A stretch of DNA of 64,000 nt from Desulfoluna butyratoxydans (GCF_900699765.1 NZ_CAADHO010000014.1:1-64000), one strand, 5' to 3'. Numbered from the stretch's first letter, positions 7,935 to 16,829 are shown. Numbers and translations are program-made. Notes: generated by a model from the sequence alone, not told the origin.

Positions 7935-9290
7935 TCAATACACACGGTTTTGCGCCGGTGCAAATTGCCACACCGGGCTTCGGACGGTGGTGTAGACCTC
8001 CTTGGCGAAGTTGTGCATCCCCTTGAAGCCTGCCAAAGGTGTTTTTCGCTCGTGGTTGTGGTCGCAGAACCCGATCCCCATCTTGTAGGCGATGGGCCTC
8101 TCCTTGACCCCGCCGATGAAGATGTCGGCCTCCTTTTCCGTGATGTAAGTGGCGAGCTCCAGGGGGTTGGAGTCGTCCACGATGATGGTGTCCGTGTCGC
8201 ACATTTTTTTGAGCAGGTCGTAGTCCTGGGTGTTGCCGGTCTGGGATCCGACCAGAACCGTTGTCATGCCCAGGTACCGGAGGGCCTTGATAAGGGAGAA
8301 CGCCTTAAAGGCACCGCCCACGTAGATGGCGGCCTTTTTACCGTGGAGCACCTTTTTGAACTCCAACAGGTCCGGGTGGACCGCCTCGATCTCGGTTTTT
8401 ACCAGGGCCCGGGTGGCCTCCATCACGTCCGGGTGGTCGCTGAAGTGGGCAGCCACGTCGTAGAGGGCCTGGGCCGTGTCCTCCAGGCCGAAGTAGGAGA
8501 CCCGGATGTAAGGGATGCCGTAAGCCTCTTCCATCATCTCGGCCAGCTGGAGCATGGCCCCGGAGCACTGCACCACATTGAGGGTCGCGCCGTGACTCCG
8601 CTTGATCTTCTCCACCCGGCTGTCCCCGGTGAGGACGGAGACCACCTCCACGCCCATCTTTCGGTAGTACTCTTCGATCATCCACGCTTCCCCGCCGATG
8701 TTGAATTCCCCCAGGATGTTGATGCTCACCGGCGGGATGCCGCTTATGTCCCCTGTGCCCACAAGCTGGAAAAGGGCTTTGCAGGCCGCCCTGTATCCGT
8801 CTTTTTTGGTTCCCTTGAATCCTTCCGAGTGCACGGGAATCACGGGGATCCCCTTTTCTTTGGCTACGGCTTTGCACACGGCGTCCACGTCGTCTCCGAT
8901 GATGCCCACGATGCACGTGGCGTAGACAAAGGCCGCGGCCGGTGCGTGACGATCAATGAGGTCCGTGAGGCACTGGCGGAGTTTTTTTTCGCCCCCGAAG
9001 ACCACCTGCTCCTCCCGCAAATCCGTGGAAAAGCTGAGGCGATGGAGCTGGGGCCCCGAGGAGAGGGCCCCTCGGATGTCCCAGGTGTAGGCTGCGCACC
9101 CGATGGGGCCGTGGACCAGGTGAAGGGCGTCGGCCACCGGGTAGAGAACAACCCGCGAGCCGCAGAAAACACAGGCCCTCTGACTGACCGAGCCTGCGGC
9201 GCTTTTGGTTTCACAGTCCATTTGAAAGGTGGTGAGGTCGTTTCTGTGGACCTGTTTTTCTCTCTCTTTAAGGATGTTCAATTCCGTCAT
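7935..9290 (-). CDS. nifE: Nitrogenase FeMo-cofactor scaffold subunit NifE
   Basis: NifE forms the NifEN scaffold with NifN. I place the start at ATG 9290 (MTELNILKER), which has AAAGGAG upstream, giving 451 residues. The upstream in-frame ATG at 9344 lies inside the promoter. Motifs include RACVFCGSRVVLYPVADALH with P-cluster-type Cys, LVHGPIGCAAYTWDIRG, VFGGEKKLRQ and TCIVGIIGDDVDAV. The C-terminal part carries FIGGVKERPIAYKMGIGFCD. It is first in the leftward nif operon, with a well-formed sigma-54 promoter about 50 bp before it. Confidence 0.93.
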   Translation of the reverse strand: MTELNILKEREKQVHRNDLTTFQMDCETKSAAGSVSQRACVFCGSRVVLYPVADALHLVHGPIGCAAYTWDIRGALSSGPQLHRLSFSTDLREEQVVFGGEKKLRQCLTDLIDRHAPAAAFVYATCIVGIIGDDVDAVCKAVAKEKGIPVIPVHSEGFKGTKKDGYRAACKALFQLVGTGDISGIPPVSINILGEFNIGGEAWMIEEYYRKMGVEVVSVLTGDSRVEKIKRSHGATLNVVQCSGAMLQLAEMMEEAYGIPYIRVSYFGLEDTAQALYDVAAHFSDHPDVMEATRALVKTEIEAVHPDLLEFKKVLHGKKAAIYVGGAFKAFSLIKALRYLGMTTVLVGSQTGNTQDYDLLKKMCDTDTIIVDDSNPLELATYITEKEADIFIGGVKERPIAYKMGIGFCDHNHERKTPLAGFKGMHNFAKEVYTTVRSPVWQFAPAQNRVY

Positions 9291-9339
9291 GCTGTGGCTC
9301 CTTTGGTGGGTGGGTTGACGAATATCATGACGATAACAT

Positions 9340-9355
9340 CGCAATGACTGTGCCA
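9340..9355 (-). promoter_or_regulatory. Sigma-54 promoter of nifE-nifN-nifV
   Basis: On the minus strand the sequence reads TGGCAC-AGTCA-TTGC, an exact match to the -24/-12 consensus with correct spacing. Transcription would start near 9330, about 40 bases before the nifE ATG. Confidence 0.85.
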
Positions 9356-9455
9356 GTTGGCGATTGTTTTGTGGGGTTGTATGGATAATTTACCGTAATG
9401 CCAGGTTTTGTGGGGCTTTTTTGATGGGCTGTGTGAGCGTGGGTTTACGCTACGT

Positions 9456-9471
9456 TGTGTACGTAATGACA
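9456..9471. promoter_or_regulatory. NifA-type upstream activator site
   Basis: TGT-GTACGTAATG-ACA fits the TGT-N10-ACA enhancer consensus for NifA. It lies ~100 bp upstream of the nifE sigma-54 promoter, a normal activator distance, and ~440 bp from the nifH promoter. It is the only exact match I found in the divergent region. Confidence 0.6.
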
Positions 9472-9913
9472 ATTTTGTTGACTTGATGTTGAGAAATGAC
9501 ATCGATGTCTCTTTTTTGGGGGACGACGCTGTCGCGGATCGATTCCACGGTCAAGGAGCGGAGGGCTTCTGTGACACGGCAGAAAATAGGATCTTGAGCG
9601 GGGCTTCGTTTTTACCGCGATATGTCTGAAACAATGGGGTTATGGGTGGGGCCTTATGGGCTAAGCGGCCGCTGATACAGCCGGATATAGGTGAGGGGTG
9701 GGGACGCGGTGTCGGGTCTGGTTGTGGCTTGGGGAATGGGTATTGAACAGTGTTACTACAAAAATGTTATGCTGCTGGATGGTTATTACAATTTTGTTGG
9801 TGTGGTGGGCGTGAAATTCCTCGGTTATCGCGTGGGGTGAATGTGAGATTTATGGCGTTTTATATCGGGTTATCAGTGCGTTGACCATTTTCGATGTTGG
9901 GGATTGCTCACCA
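9472..9913. other. Divergent nif control region, remaining part
   Basis: This gene-free DNA lies between the two nif operons. No open frame with a plausible ribosome binding site is present. A weak TGT-N10-TCA lies at 9894-9909, directly against the nifH promoter. No second exact NifA site was found. Confidence 0.5.
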
Positions 9914-9929
9914 TGGCATGGCTGTTGCT
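9914..9929 (+). promoter_or_regulatory. Sigma-54 promoter of the nifH operon
   Basis: TGGCATGGCTGTTGCT matches the TGGCAC-N5-TTGCW consensus at all but one position, with GG and GC correctly spaced by ten bases. The predicted start is near 9941, leaving a ~100-base leader before nifH. Confidence 0.85.
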
Positions 9930-10043
9930 ACGTAAACTCTGCGAACGACGAATTTTTATTTCCCGGGATCGCCCGTTGAAGGCCCCGAAAGGGACGGGCA
10001 CCCGGCATCTACCCAACGACTCAACACCTTAAGGAGACACACC

Positions 10044-10868
10044 ATGAGAAAAATTGCGATCTATGGGAAAGGCGGCATCGGAAAATCCACGACAACCCAG
10101 AACACAGTGGCTGGCCTGGCGGAGAGCGGTGAAAAGGTGATGGTGGTGGGGTGCGACCCCAAGGCCGACTCCACGCGACTTCTCTTGGGAGGGCTGGCCC
10201 AGAAGACGGTGCTGGATACCCTGCGTGAAGAGGGCGAAGACGTGGAACTGAGCGATGTGCTGAAGGAAGGCTTCAGGAACGCTGTCTGTACCGAATCCGG
10301 GGGCCCCGAACCAGGCGTCGGGTGTGCGGGCCGGGGCATCATCACCTCCATCAACCTGCTGGAGCAGCTGGGGGCCTATTCGGACTCCAAGGAGCTTGAC
10401 TACGTGTTTTACGACGTCCTGGGCGACGTGGTGTGCGGCGGGTTTGCCATGCCCATCCGGGAGGGCAAGGCCCAGGAGGTCTACATCGTGGTCTCCGGCG
10501 AGATGATGGCCATGTACGCGGCCAACAACATCTGCAAGGGCATCGTCAAGTTTGCGGAGTCAGGCGGGGTGCGCCTCGGCGGGCTCATCTGCAACTCGCG
10601 AAACGTGGATTTTGAAAAAGAGATGATCGAAGAGCTGGCCAAGAAGCTCGGGACCCAGATGATCCATTTTATCCCCAGGGACAATGTGGTTCAGCGGGCC
10701 GAAATTAACAAGAAAACGGTCATCGAGTACGAGCCCGAAGATCCCCAGGCTGATGAATACCGTACCCTGGCCAAGAAGATTTCGGAAAACACCCTGCACG
10801 TGATTCCGACCCCCATTGAAATTGAAGAACTCGAAAGCCTTTTGATGGATTACGGCTTGGGCGGGTAA
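10044..10868 (+). CDS. nifH: Nitrogenase iron protein NifH
   Basis: NifH is the dinitrogenase reductase, an ATP-dependent homodimeric electron donor to NifDK that is also needed for cofactor maturation. The 274-residue protein has the P-loop YGKGGIGKST (residues 7-16) and the switch region DPKADST. The two 4Fe-4S ligands are Cys94 (VGCAGRG) and Cys131 (DVVCGGF). Arg97 is the residue ADP-ribosylated by DraT in organisms that have that system. The sequence is of the group found with NifI proteins in anaerobes. AAGGAG precedes the ATG. It is first in the operon behind the sigma-54 promoter at 9914-9929. Confidence 0.98.
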   Translation: MRKIAIYGKGGIGKSTTTQNTVAGLAESGEKVMVVGCDPKADSTRLLLGGLAQKTVLDTLREEGEDVELSDVLKEGFRNAVCTESGGPEPGVGCAGRGIITSINLLEQLGAYSDSKELDYVFYDVLGDVVCGGFAMPIREGKAQEVYIVVSGEMMAMYAANNICKGIVKFAESGGVRLGGLICNSRNVDFEKEMIEELAKKLGTQMIHFIPRDNVVQRAEINKKTVIEYEPEDPQADEYRTLAKKISENTLHVIPTPIEIEELESLLMDYGLGG

Positions 10869-10931
10869 ACGTATTTTCAACGCATATTAATTGAATAGTG
10901 ACAGAAAACGTACGCAAAGGAGACCGTTACC
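10869..10931 (+). other. nifH-nifI1 spacer with a MITE-end-like remnant
   Basis: The short spacer contains TTGAATAGTGACA (around 10890-10902), similar to the right end of the GTAACTATTCAGCT elements (CTGAATAGTGAC). It may be the remnant of an old insertion or chance. The nifI1 ribosome binding site AAGGAG follows. Confidence 0.3.
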
Positions 10932-11288
10932 ATGATTATGATACGCGCCATCGTCCGTCCTGAAAGAGTCAACCATGTCCTGGAGTCCCTCATGGCCGCG
11001 GGGTTTCCCGCCATCACCCGGTTTTCCGTGGTGGGCCGTGGCAAGCAGCGGGGCATCAAGATCGGCGAAGTGACCTACGACGAGATCATCAAGGAATTGC
11101 TCTTCACCGTGGTGAAGGAGTCCGACCGGGAGTACGTGGTCAAGACCATCATCAAGGCGGCCCGCTCCGGCGAAAAAGGGGCCTTCGGGGACGGGAAGAT
11201 TTTCATCACCCCCGTGGAGGAAAGTTACACCATCAGCTCTGGGATTCGCCAGAACGCTGCCGGGGAGCTTGAGGAGGTGCCGGTATGA
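10932..11288 (+). CDS. nifI1: PII-family nitrogenase regulator NifI1
   Basis: NifI1 and NifI2 form a PII-like complex that inhibits nitrogenase by binding NifDK when ammonium is available; 2-oxoglutarate and ATP relieve it. The 118-residue product shows the PII core MIRAIVRPERVNHVLESL, a short T-loop (RGKQRGIKIGEVTYDE) and the B-loop FGDGKIFITPVEE. The operon position between nifH and nifD is diagnostic. The stop overlaps the nifI2 start by 4 bases, implying translational coupling. Confidence 0.95.
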   Translation: MIMIRAIVRPERVNHVLESLMAAGFPAITRFSVVGRGKQRGIKIGEVTYDEIIKELLFTVVKESDREYVVKTIIKAARSGEKGAFGDGKIFITPVEESYTISSGIRQNAAGELEEVPV

Positions 11289-11665
11289 AGGAGGTCATCG
11301 CCATCATCAGGATGAACATGATGAACCAGACCAAGCGGGCCCTGTCGGACGCCGGGATCTCCTCCATGACCGCCAGGGAAGTGCTGGGCAGGGGAAAGGG
11401 CATCGTGGACCTGGACCTTCTGGAAGGGGCCGAACACGGCTACGAAGAGGCGGTGTCCCGGCTGGGCCAGACCGACCGGCTCATTCCCAAACGCCTGATT
11501 CTCATCTCCCTTCCCGACAACCTCGTGGAGACGGCCGTGCAGACCCTGATCCGGGTGAACCAGACGGGAAAATCCGGGGACGGCAAGATCTTTGTTCTGC
11601 CCTCCAAAGACGCCATCCGTATCCGCACGGGAGAGCATGGCGATGCGGTGCTCGACGAGCTGTGA
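11285..11665 (+). CDS. nifI2: PII-family nitrogenase regulator NifI2
   Basis: This is the partner of NifI1 in switching off nitrogenase after translation. The 126-residue protein starts at ATG 11285 inside the nifI1 stop. It has the PII beta-strand MKEVIAIIRMNMMNQTKRAL, a T-loop segment REVLGRGKGIV and the B-loop SGDGKIFVLPSKDAIRIRTGE. The gene lies directly upstream of nifD. Its presence implies regulation of activity in addition to transcription. Confidence 0.95.
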   Translation: MKEVIAIIRMNMMNQTKRALSDAGISSMTAREVLGRGKGIVDLDLLEGAEHGYEEAVSRLGQTDRLIPKRLILISLPDNLVETAVQTLIRVNQTGKSGDGKIFVLPSKDAIRIRTGEHGDAVLDEL

Positions 11666-11725
11666 ACCCGGGCAACCGGCACAGGGTGAATGCAAGACCC
11701 ACACGAACATCAAGAGAGGAAAACC

Positions 11726-13375
11726 ATGGAAGCACCAGTCACAGATACCAACCGAACCGAGAGCACCCACGATGTGGACCTTGACAAGGTCAGGTCCGAG
11801 ATTCTCTCCAAGTATCCCACCAAGGTCGCACGGAAACGGGCCAAGCAGATCCTGGTGAAGCCTGGCGGCGCGGGCACCGACATTCCCGAGATCGGTGCCA
11901 ACGTGCGAACCGTGCCCGGTATCCTCACCCAGAGGGGATGCTGCTACGCAGGCTGCAAAGGGGTGATCCTGGGGCCCACCCGGGACGTGATCAACATTGT
12001 CCACGGCCCCATCGGGTGCGGCTTTTACGCCTGGCTGACTCGGCGAAACCAGACCCGGCCCGCCTCCGATGACTCCCCGAACTACATGCCCTATTGCTTT
12101 TCCACGGACATGCAGGACGAAAACATCGTCTTCGGCGGGGAAAAGAAACTCAAGCAGGCCATCCAGGAGGCGTACGACATCTTTCATCCCCAGACCATCA
12201 GCGTCTTTTCCACCTGCCCGGTGGGGCTCATCGGGGACGATATCCATTCGGTGTGCCGGGAGATGAAGGAGACCCTGGGCATCAACATCTTCGGGTTCAG
12301 TTGCGAGGGGTACAAGGGGGTGAGCCAGTCCGCGGGGCACCACATCGCCAACAACGGCATTTTCCAACATGTGGTGGGCCTGGACGACACCATCCGGGGC
12401 GGGGAGTTCAGGATCAACCTTCTGGGCGAGTACAACATCGGCGGGGACGCCTTTGAAATCGAACGGATCCTGGATGAGTGCGGGATCTCCCTTATCTCCA
12501 CCTTCAGCGGCAACTCCACCATGGAGCAGTTTGCCAACTCCCACACAGCGGACTTGAACGTGGTGATGTGTCACCGCTCCATTACCTATATGGCGGAGAT
12601 GATGGAGAAGAAGTACGGGATGCCCTGGATCAAGATCAACTTTATCGGGGCCCGGGCCACCGCCCAATCGTTGAGGAAAATTGCTCAGTACTTTGAAGAT
12701 GATTCACTCACCGCCCGGGTGGAAGAGGTCATCGCCCGGGAGATGCCTGCTGTGAACGAGGCCATGGAGGCGAACCGTCCCTTGTGCGAAGGCAAGCTGG
12801 CCATGCTTTTTGTGGGCGGGTCCAGGGCCCACCATTACCAGGAGCTTTTCAGCGAGCTTGGCATGAAGACCATGGCCGCCGGCTACGAGTTTGCCCATCG
12901 GGACGACTATGAGGGCAGACAAGTCCTCTCCTCCATCAAGGTGGACGCGGATTCGAGAAACATCGAGGAACTCTCCGTGGAACAGGACCCGGACAAGTAC
13001 CGGCTGCGAAAGACCGAGGAGGAGCTCACGTCCACGGGCCAGATCTACCGCGAGTACGACGGCCTTATCGCGGACATGAAGCCCAACACCTTTGTCATCG
13101 ACGACATCAGCCAGTACGAGACGGAAAAGCTCATCGAAGCCATCAAGCCCGACGTCTTCTGCGCGGGTATCAAGGAGAAGTACATCATCCAGAAGAGCGG
13201 GGTGCCCATGAAGCAGCTCCACTCCTACGACTACGGAGGGCCCTACGCGGGGTTCAAGGGGGCCATTAACTTTTACCGGGAGATCGCGCGGATGACCAAC
13301 AGCAAGGTGTGGTCGTATGTGAAGGCGCCCTGGGAGAAAGAGCCGGAGCTGACGGCGACCTATGCAGCGGCGTAA
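11726..13375 (+). CDS. nifD: Nitrogenase MoFe protein alpha chain NifD (long, clostridial type)
   Basis: NifD binds FeMo-co and shares the P-cluster with NifK. I choose ATG 11726 (MEAPVTDTN) because AGAGAGGA lies just upstream, giving 549 residues. P-cluster ligands are in QRGCCYAGCKGVI, HGPIGCGFYAW and FSTCPVGLIGDD. The cofactor His is in KQLHSYDYGGPYAGFKG near the C-terminus, with the cofactor Cys expected in the central domain. The protein is ~60 residues longer than Azotobacter-type NifD because of an insertion beginning around FAHRDDYEGRQVL and rich in DADSRNIEEL, also known in Clostridium pasteurianum NifD. The context (nifI genes, nifK) supports a molybdenum enzyme. Confidence 0.96.
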   Translation: MEAPVTDTNRTESTHDVDLDKVRSEILSKYPTKVARKRAKQILVKPGGAGTDIPEIGANVRTVPGILTQRGCCYAGCKGVILGPTRDVINIVHGPIGCGFYAWLTRRNQTRPASDDSPNYMPYCFSTDMQDENIVFGGEKKLKQAIQEAYDIFHPQTISVFSTCPVGLIGDDIHSVCREMKETLGINIFGFSCEGYKGVSQSAGHHIANNGIFQHVVGLDDTIRGGEFRINLLGEYNIGGDAFEIERILDECGISLISTFSGNSTMEQFANSHTADLNVVMCHRSITYMAEMMEKKYGMPWIKINFIGARATAQSLRKIAQYFEDDSLTARVEEVIAREMPAVNEAMEANRPLCEGKLAMLFVGGSRAHHYQELFSELGMKTMAAGYEFAHRDDYEGRQVLSSIKVDADSRNIEELSVEQDPDKYRLRKTEEELTSTGQIYREYDGLIADMKPNTFVIDDISQYETEKLIEAIKPDVFCAGIKEKYIIQKSGVPMKQLHSYDYGGPYAGFKGAINFYREIARMTNSKVWSYVKAPWEKEPELTATYAAA

Positions 13376-13415
13376 AGCGCGGTGACGGAAGCAACCAGAC
13401 AAAAAAGGACACATC

Positions 13416-14792
13416 ATGCTACTGAGACACACACCCACAGAGATAACGGACAGAAAGGCCCTGATGATCAACCCGGCCAAAACCTGTCAGCCCATCGGCG
13501 CCATGTACGCGTCCCTGGGGATCCATGGCTGTATGCCCCACAGCCACGGATCCCAGGGGTGTTGCGCTTACCATCGAAGTACCCTGACCCGGCATTACAA
13601 GGAACCGGTGGTGGCGGCCACCAGCTCCTTTACCGAAGGGTCGTCGGTGTTCGGCGGTCAGTCCAACATGCTTCAGGCCATAGACAACATCTTTACCGTG
13701 TACGAGCCTGACATCATCTCCGTTCATACCACATGCCTGTCGGAAACCATAGGGGACGACTTGACCCAGATCGTCAAGAAAGCCTACGACGACGGCAAGG
13801 TACCCGAGGGAAAGCACGTGATCTACGCCCCGACCCCCAGCTACGTGGGCTCCCATGTGACAGGCTTTTCCAACATGTGCAAGGGCATCGTCAGCGGCTT
13901 TGCCGAAAAGACCGGGGAGCAGAAAAACCAGATGAACATCATCCCGGGCTTTGTGGAGCCGTCGGACATGGCCGAGGTCAAGCGCCTGGCAACGGAGATG
14001 GGGGTAAAGACCGTTCTGTTTCCCGATACCTCCGGGGTGCTCAACGGCCCCCAGACCGGCAGGTACCATATGTTTCCCAAGGGGGGCACCACCGTGGAGG
14101 AGCTCAAGTCCACAGGGGACAGCATGGGGACCCTGGCCCTGGGCTCCTTTGCCTCCTCCCTTGCCGCCAAGTTCCTGGACACCAAGTTCAAGGTGCCGTG
14201 CCGGGTGCTGCCCCTGCCCATCGGGCTTGTGGCCACGGACCGGTACATCGACACCCTGCGGAAATTCGCCGGGGTCACCGTGCCGGACTCCCTGACCTTT
14301 GAGCGCGGCCAGCTCGTGGACGTCATGACGGATATGCAGCAGTACCTCTACGGGAAAAAGGTGGCCCTGTTCGGAGACCCGGACCAGCTCATCGCCCTCA
14401 CCGAGTTTCTGGTGACCCTGGACATGGTGCCCGTGCACATCGTCACCGGCACCCCGGGCAAGGAGTTTGAGTCCACCATCGCCGACCTCACCAGGGACTC
14501 CCCCGTGCCCGTCAACATCAAATCCCACGGGGACATGTTCCAGCTGCACCAGTGGATCAAAAACGAGCCCGTGGACCTTTTGATGGGCAACACCTACGGC
14601 AAGTACATCGCACGGGACGAGGACATCCCCTTTGTGCGGCACGGGTTTCCCATCCTGGACAGGGTGGGCCACTCCTATTTTCCCACGGTGGGCTACCGGG
14701 GCGGCCTGAGGCTTTTGGAGCAGATACTCAGCGCCCTCCTCGACCGAAAGGACCGCGACTCCTCAGAGGAGAGCTTCGAGCTGGTCATGTAA
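13416..14792 (+). CDS. nifK: Nitrogenase MoFe protein beta chain NifK (short form)
   Basis: NifK completes the alpha2beta2 MoFe protein and contributes P-cluster ligands. The 458-residue product lacks the ~50-residue N-terminal extension of Azotobacter NifK, as is usual for the nifI-containing group. Motifs are INPAKTCQPIGAMYASLG, HGCMPHSHGSQGCCAYHRS, SSFTEGSSVFGG, HTTCLSETIGDDL and the late MGNTYGKYIARDEDIPFVRHG. It starts 40 bp after nifD. A mobile-element composite begins 8 bp after its stop codon and separates it from nifB. Confidence 0.96.
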   Translation: MLLRHTPTEITDRKALMINPAKTCQPIGAMYASLGIHGCMPHSHGSQGCCAYHRSTLTRHYKEPVVAATSSFTEGSSVFGGQSNMLQAIDNIFTVYEPDIISVHTTCLSETIGDDLTQIVKKAYDDGKVPEGKHVIYAPTPSYVGSHVTGFSNMCKGIVSGFAEKTGEQKNQMNIIPGFVEPSDMAEVKRLATEMGVKTVLFPDTSGVLNGPQTGRYHMFPKGGTTVEELKSTGDSMGTLALGSFASSLAAKFLDTKFKVPCRVLPLPIGLVATDRYIDTLRKFAGVTVPDSLTFERGQLVDVMTDMQQYLYGKKVALFGDPDQLIALTEFLVTLDMVPVHIVTGTPGKEFESTIADLTRDSPVPVNIKSHGDMFQLHQWIKNEPVDLLMGNTYGKYIARDEDIPFVRHGFPILDRVGHSYFPTVGYRGGLRLLEQILSALLDRKDRDSSEESFELVM

Positions 14793-15055
14793 AAAAAGCC
14801 AACTATTCAGCTCTTAAAACGCTGCCTTCTATGGTTAAAGTGGGCTCAAAAAGCGTGCCTCCGGCGGCCAGGGGATTTTTGGCCTAAGTGGCTTCGCCAC
14901 CCCTGGACCCCAGGTTGCGAAAGCCCTCCCCCTTCGTTCCTCAGGGGAATAGCTTCCGCGAAGATTTTTGTGAAATTGAGCAAAAACCTGTTTGTCAAGC
15001 TTTTTAAAAGCTTGGCCCCCGGCAGGGCCGCCGGAGGCGTCTTTAACCGGAATAA

Positions 15056-15122
15056 CTCCGGCGGCAAGGTGTGCCACCTTGAAAGCAGATTGCGAATGCG
15101 TTTTGCCCCTCGTTCCTCGGGG
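15056..15122 (-). repeat. Short palindromic repeat family 2, copy C
   Basis: This is an inverted copy of the unit at 5024-5091 and 6413-6480: CTCCGGCGGCAAGGTGTGCC and CCTTGAAAGCAG, then CCCCTCGTTCCTCGGG. It lies inside the interrupted MITE. Confidence 0.8.
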
Positions 15123-15149
15123 CAAATCACATCCGCTTTTCAAGCCCCT

Positions 15150-15202
15150 GGAGCGCCGCACTCCGGTGCGGCTCGGTAAAAGTGCGGCGCTCCGTTTCGG
15201 TC
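15150..15202. repeat. GCGCCGCAC hairpin repeat
   Basis: GAGCGCCGCACTCCGGTGCGGC is followed by AGTGCGGCGCTCC, giving overlapping inverted repeats. A related unit is at 6297-6326. It forms part of the material nested in the interrupted MITE upstream of nifB. Confidence 0.5.
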
Positions 15203-15451
15203 GATGTTTCCCGGTTTTTTCGAAGGTCGTGACCAAACGATCACCAAGGCCCAGGTGTTATTTAAGATAAACGCAGAATGTCTGGTTGTTAGGTCTGCTT
15301 TCATGACATCGGGAAAACGTTGGGCAACCGGAGATATAAGCTGAATAGTGACACTAAACGATGTGTGAACGGCTCGTCATTCGCACATGTGCCCACGGCG
15401 GATCATCTTGCTCCAGGCGGGATCTTTACAGCTATTTTCAGGAGAGAGCCA

Positions 15452-16771
15452 ATGAAACCAGATAAGGATATCAACAGCGTCAACCATCCCTGTTTTAACG
15501 TCAATGCTCGCAAGCGCTTCGGGCGGGTCCATCTGCCCGTGGCCCCCCGCTGCAACATCCAGTGTCGATTCTGCGACCGGAAATTCGACTGCGTCAACGA
15601 GAGCCGCCCGGGGGTTACCAGCGGGGTGCTCTCGCCCTATCAGGCCCTGGTGTACCTGGAGCATGTGTTCGAGGCCAAGAAGAACATTTCGGTGGTGGGC
15701 ATTGCCGGTCCCGGGGATCCTTTTGCCAACCCGTCCCAGACCATGGAGACCCTGCGCCTGGTCCGGCAGGCCTATCCCGAGGTGATCCTCTGTCTGGCCA
15801 CCAACGGGCTGGCCATCGCACCCTACATCGACGAACTGGCTGAACTCGACACCGGCCACGTCACCGTCACAGTCAACGCCGTGGACCCGGCCGTGGGGGC
15901 GGAGGTCTATGCCTGGGTACGGGACGGCAAGCGGGTCGTCGGCTCCCAGGCAGGTGCCGCCCTTCTTATGGAACGCCAGCTTGCCGCCATCAGGGCCCTG
16001 AAGAAAGCGGGGATCATGGTGAAGGTCAACGCCATCATGATTCCCGGCATCAACGATCACCACATCGTGGAGATTGCCAGGACAGTGGCGGACCTGGGCG
16101 TGGATATTTTCAACTGCCTGCCTTTCCATGAAAACAAGGGGTCGGCCTTTGCCCTTATCAAGGAGCCGTCCGCCGCCGACGTTGCCGCTGTGAGGAAAGA
16201 GGCCGGGGCCTATATCCGTCAGATGACCCATTGCGCCCGGTGTCGTGCCGACGCCGTGGGGTGCCTGGGAGATGCCCAGGATACAGGCCTCATGGCCAAG
16301 CTCAAGGCGTGTGAACACATGCCCGAAGTGCCCGATTCCGTGTGGGAGTCCCCCCAAGAGAGTTGCCGAACCACCCACAGTGAGCGGCCCTTTGTGGCTG
16401 TGGCCTCCATGGAGGGACTGCTGGTGAATCAGCACCTTGGCGAAGCCATGGAACTGAAGATTTTCGGCAAGAAAAAGAGCCAGTTTGTGCACCTGGAGAC
16501 CCGGCCCACACCGGCAGCGGGCACCGGTGCCGAGAGGTGGCGGGGCCTTGCAGAGCGCCTGTCCGACTGCTCGACCCTTCTTGTGAGCGGCATCGGTGAG
16601 GCGCCCCGCAAAGCCATGGCAGAGAGCGGGGTGGATGTCCACGTCATCGAAGGGCTCATCGACGAAGCCCTGGGGGCGGTGTTCGAGGGCCGAAGCCTTG
16701 CCCCCATGGCAAAAAGGCCAGCCAGGCGGCGGGGCGAAATGTGCTCCGGCATGGGCATGGGGTGCGGTTAA
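15452..16771 (+). CDS. nifB: FeMo-cofactor biosynthesis radical SAM protein NifB
   Basis: NifB makes the 8Fe-9S-C precursor (NifB-co) of FeMo-co by radical SAM chemistry. The ATG at 15452 with GGAGAG upstream gives 439 residues. The longer in-frame extension to 15320 would encode mobile-element sequence and is rejected. Motifs are NHPCFN, the radical SAM cluster CNIQCRFCDRKFDC, ESRPGV, GIAGPGDPFANP and LATNGL. The C-terminal ~110 residues are a NifX/NafY-like domain (FVAVASMEGLLVNQHLGEA), as in many NifB fusions. The tail is Met/Gly/Cys-rich (EMCSGMGMGCG). It is separated from nifK by a 660-bp repeat-filled gap, and no clear sigma-54 promoter was found before it. Confidence 0.95.
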   Translation: MKPDKDINSVNHPCFNVNARKRFGRVHLPVAPRCNIQCRFCDRKFDCVNESRPGVTSGVLSPYQALVYLEHVFEAKKNISVVGIAGPGDPFANPSQTMETLRLVRQAYPEVILCLATNGLAIAPYIDELAELDTGHVTVTVNAVDPAVGAEVYAWVRDGKRVVGSQAGAALLMERQLAAIRALKKAGIMVKVNAIMIPGINDHHIVEIARTVADLGVDIFNCLPFHENKGSAFALIKEPSAADVAAVRKEAGAYIRQMTHCARCRADAVGCLGDAQDTGLMAKLKACEHMPEVPDSVWESPQESCRTTHSERPFVAVASMEGLLVNQHLGEAMELKIFGKKKSQFVHLETRPTPAAGTGAERWRGLAERLSDCSTLLVSGIGEAPRKAMAESGVDVHVIEGLIDEALGAVFEGRSLAPMAKRPARRRGEMCSGMGMGCG

Positions 16772-16794
16772 ATAACGAAGCCTGACGCGTGGCT

Positions 16795-16818
16795 CTATGG
16801 TGCGCGTGCGCACCATAG
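16795..16818 (+). terminator. Hairpin after nifB
   Basis: CTATGGTGCGC and GCGCACCATAG form an 11-bp perfect stem. An A-rich run, not a T run, follows, so it is a stable hairpin that may end or protect the nifB transcript rather than a textbook intrinsic terminator. Confidence 0.45.
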
Positions 16819-16829
16819 AAGACTAAAAA

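Larger units (their letters stand above)
14800..15352 (+). mobile_element. Interrupted long MITE (GTAACTATTCAGCT family) with nested repeats
   Basis: The left end is AACTATTCAGCTC (14802-14814), and the body to 15038 matches, in inverted orientation, the intact copy at 18739-19007. Shared blocks are TTCTATGGTTAAAGTG, GTGGCTTCGCCACCCCTGG, CCTTCGTTCCTCAGGGGAA and GGCCCCCGGCAGGGCC. After GCCGCCGGAGGC at 15038 the match breaks. The expected right end ATAAGCTGAATAGTGAC appears only at 15336-15352. The 297 bp in between hold two other repeat units, so this looks like a MITE with a later insertion. No matching 8-bp flanks were found. Confidence 0.7.

Noticed and set aside
15320..15451. N-terminal extension of NifB to 15320
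   Set aside because: It would translate the MITE end and spacer, while ATG 15452 has a good ribosome binding site and fits the usual NifB start.
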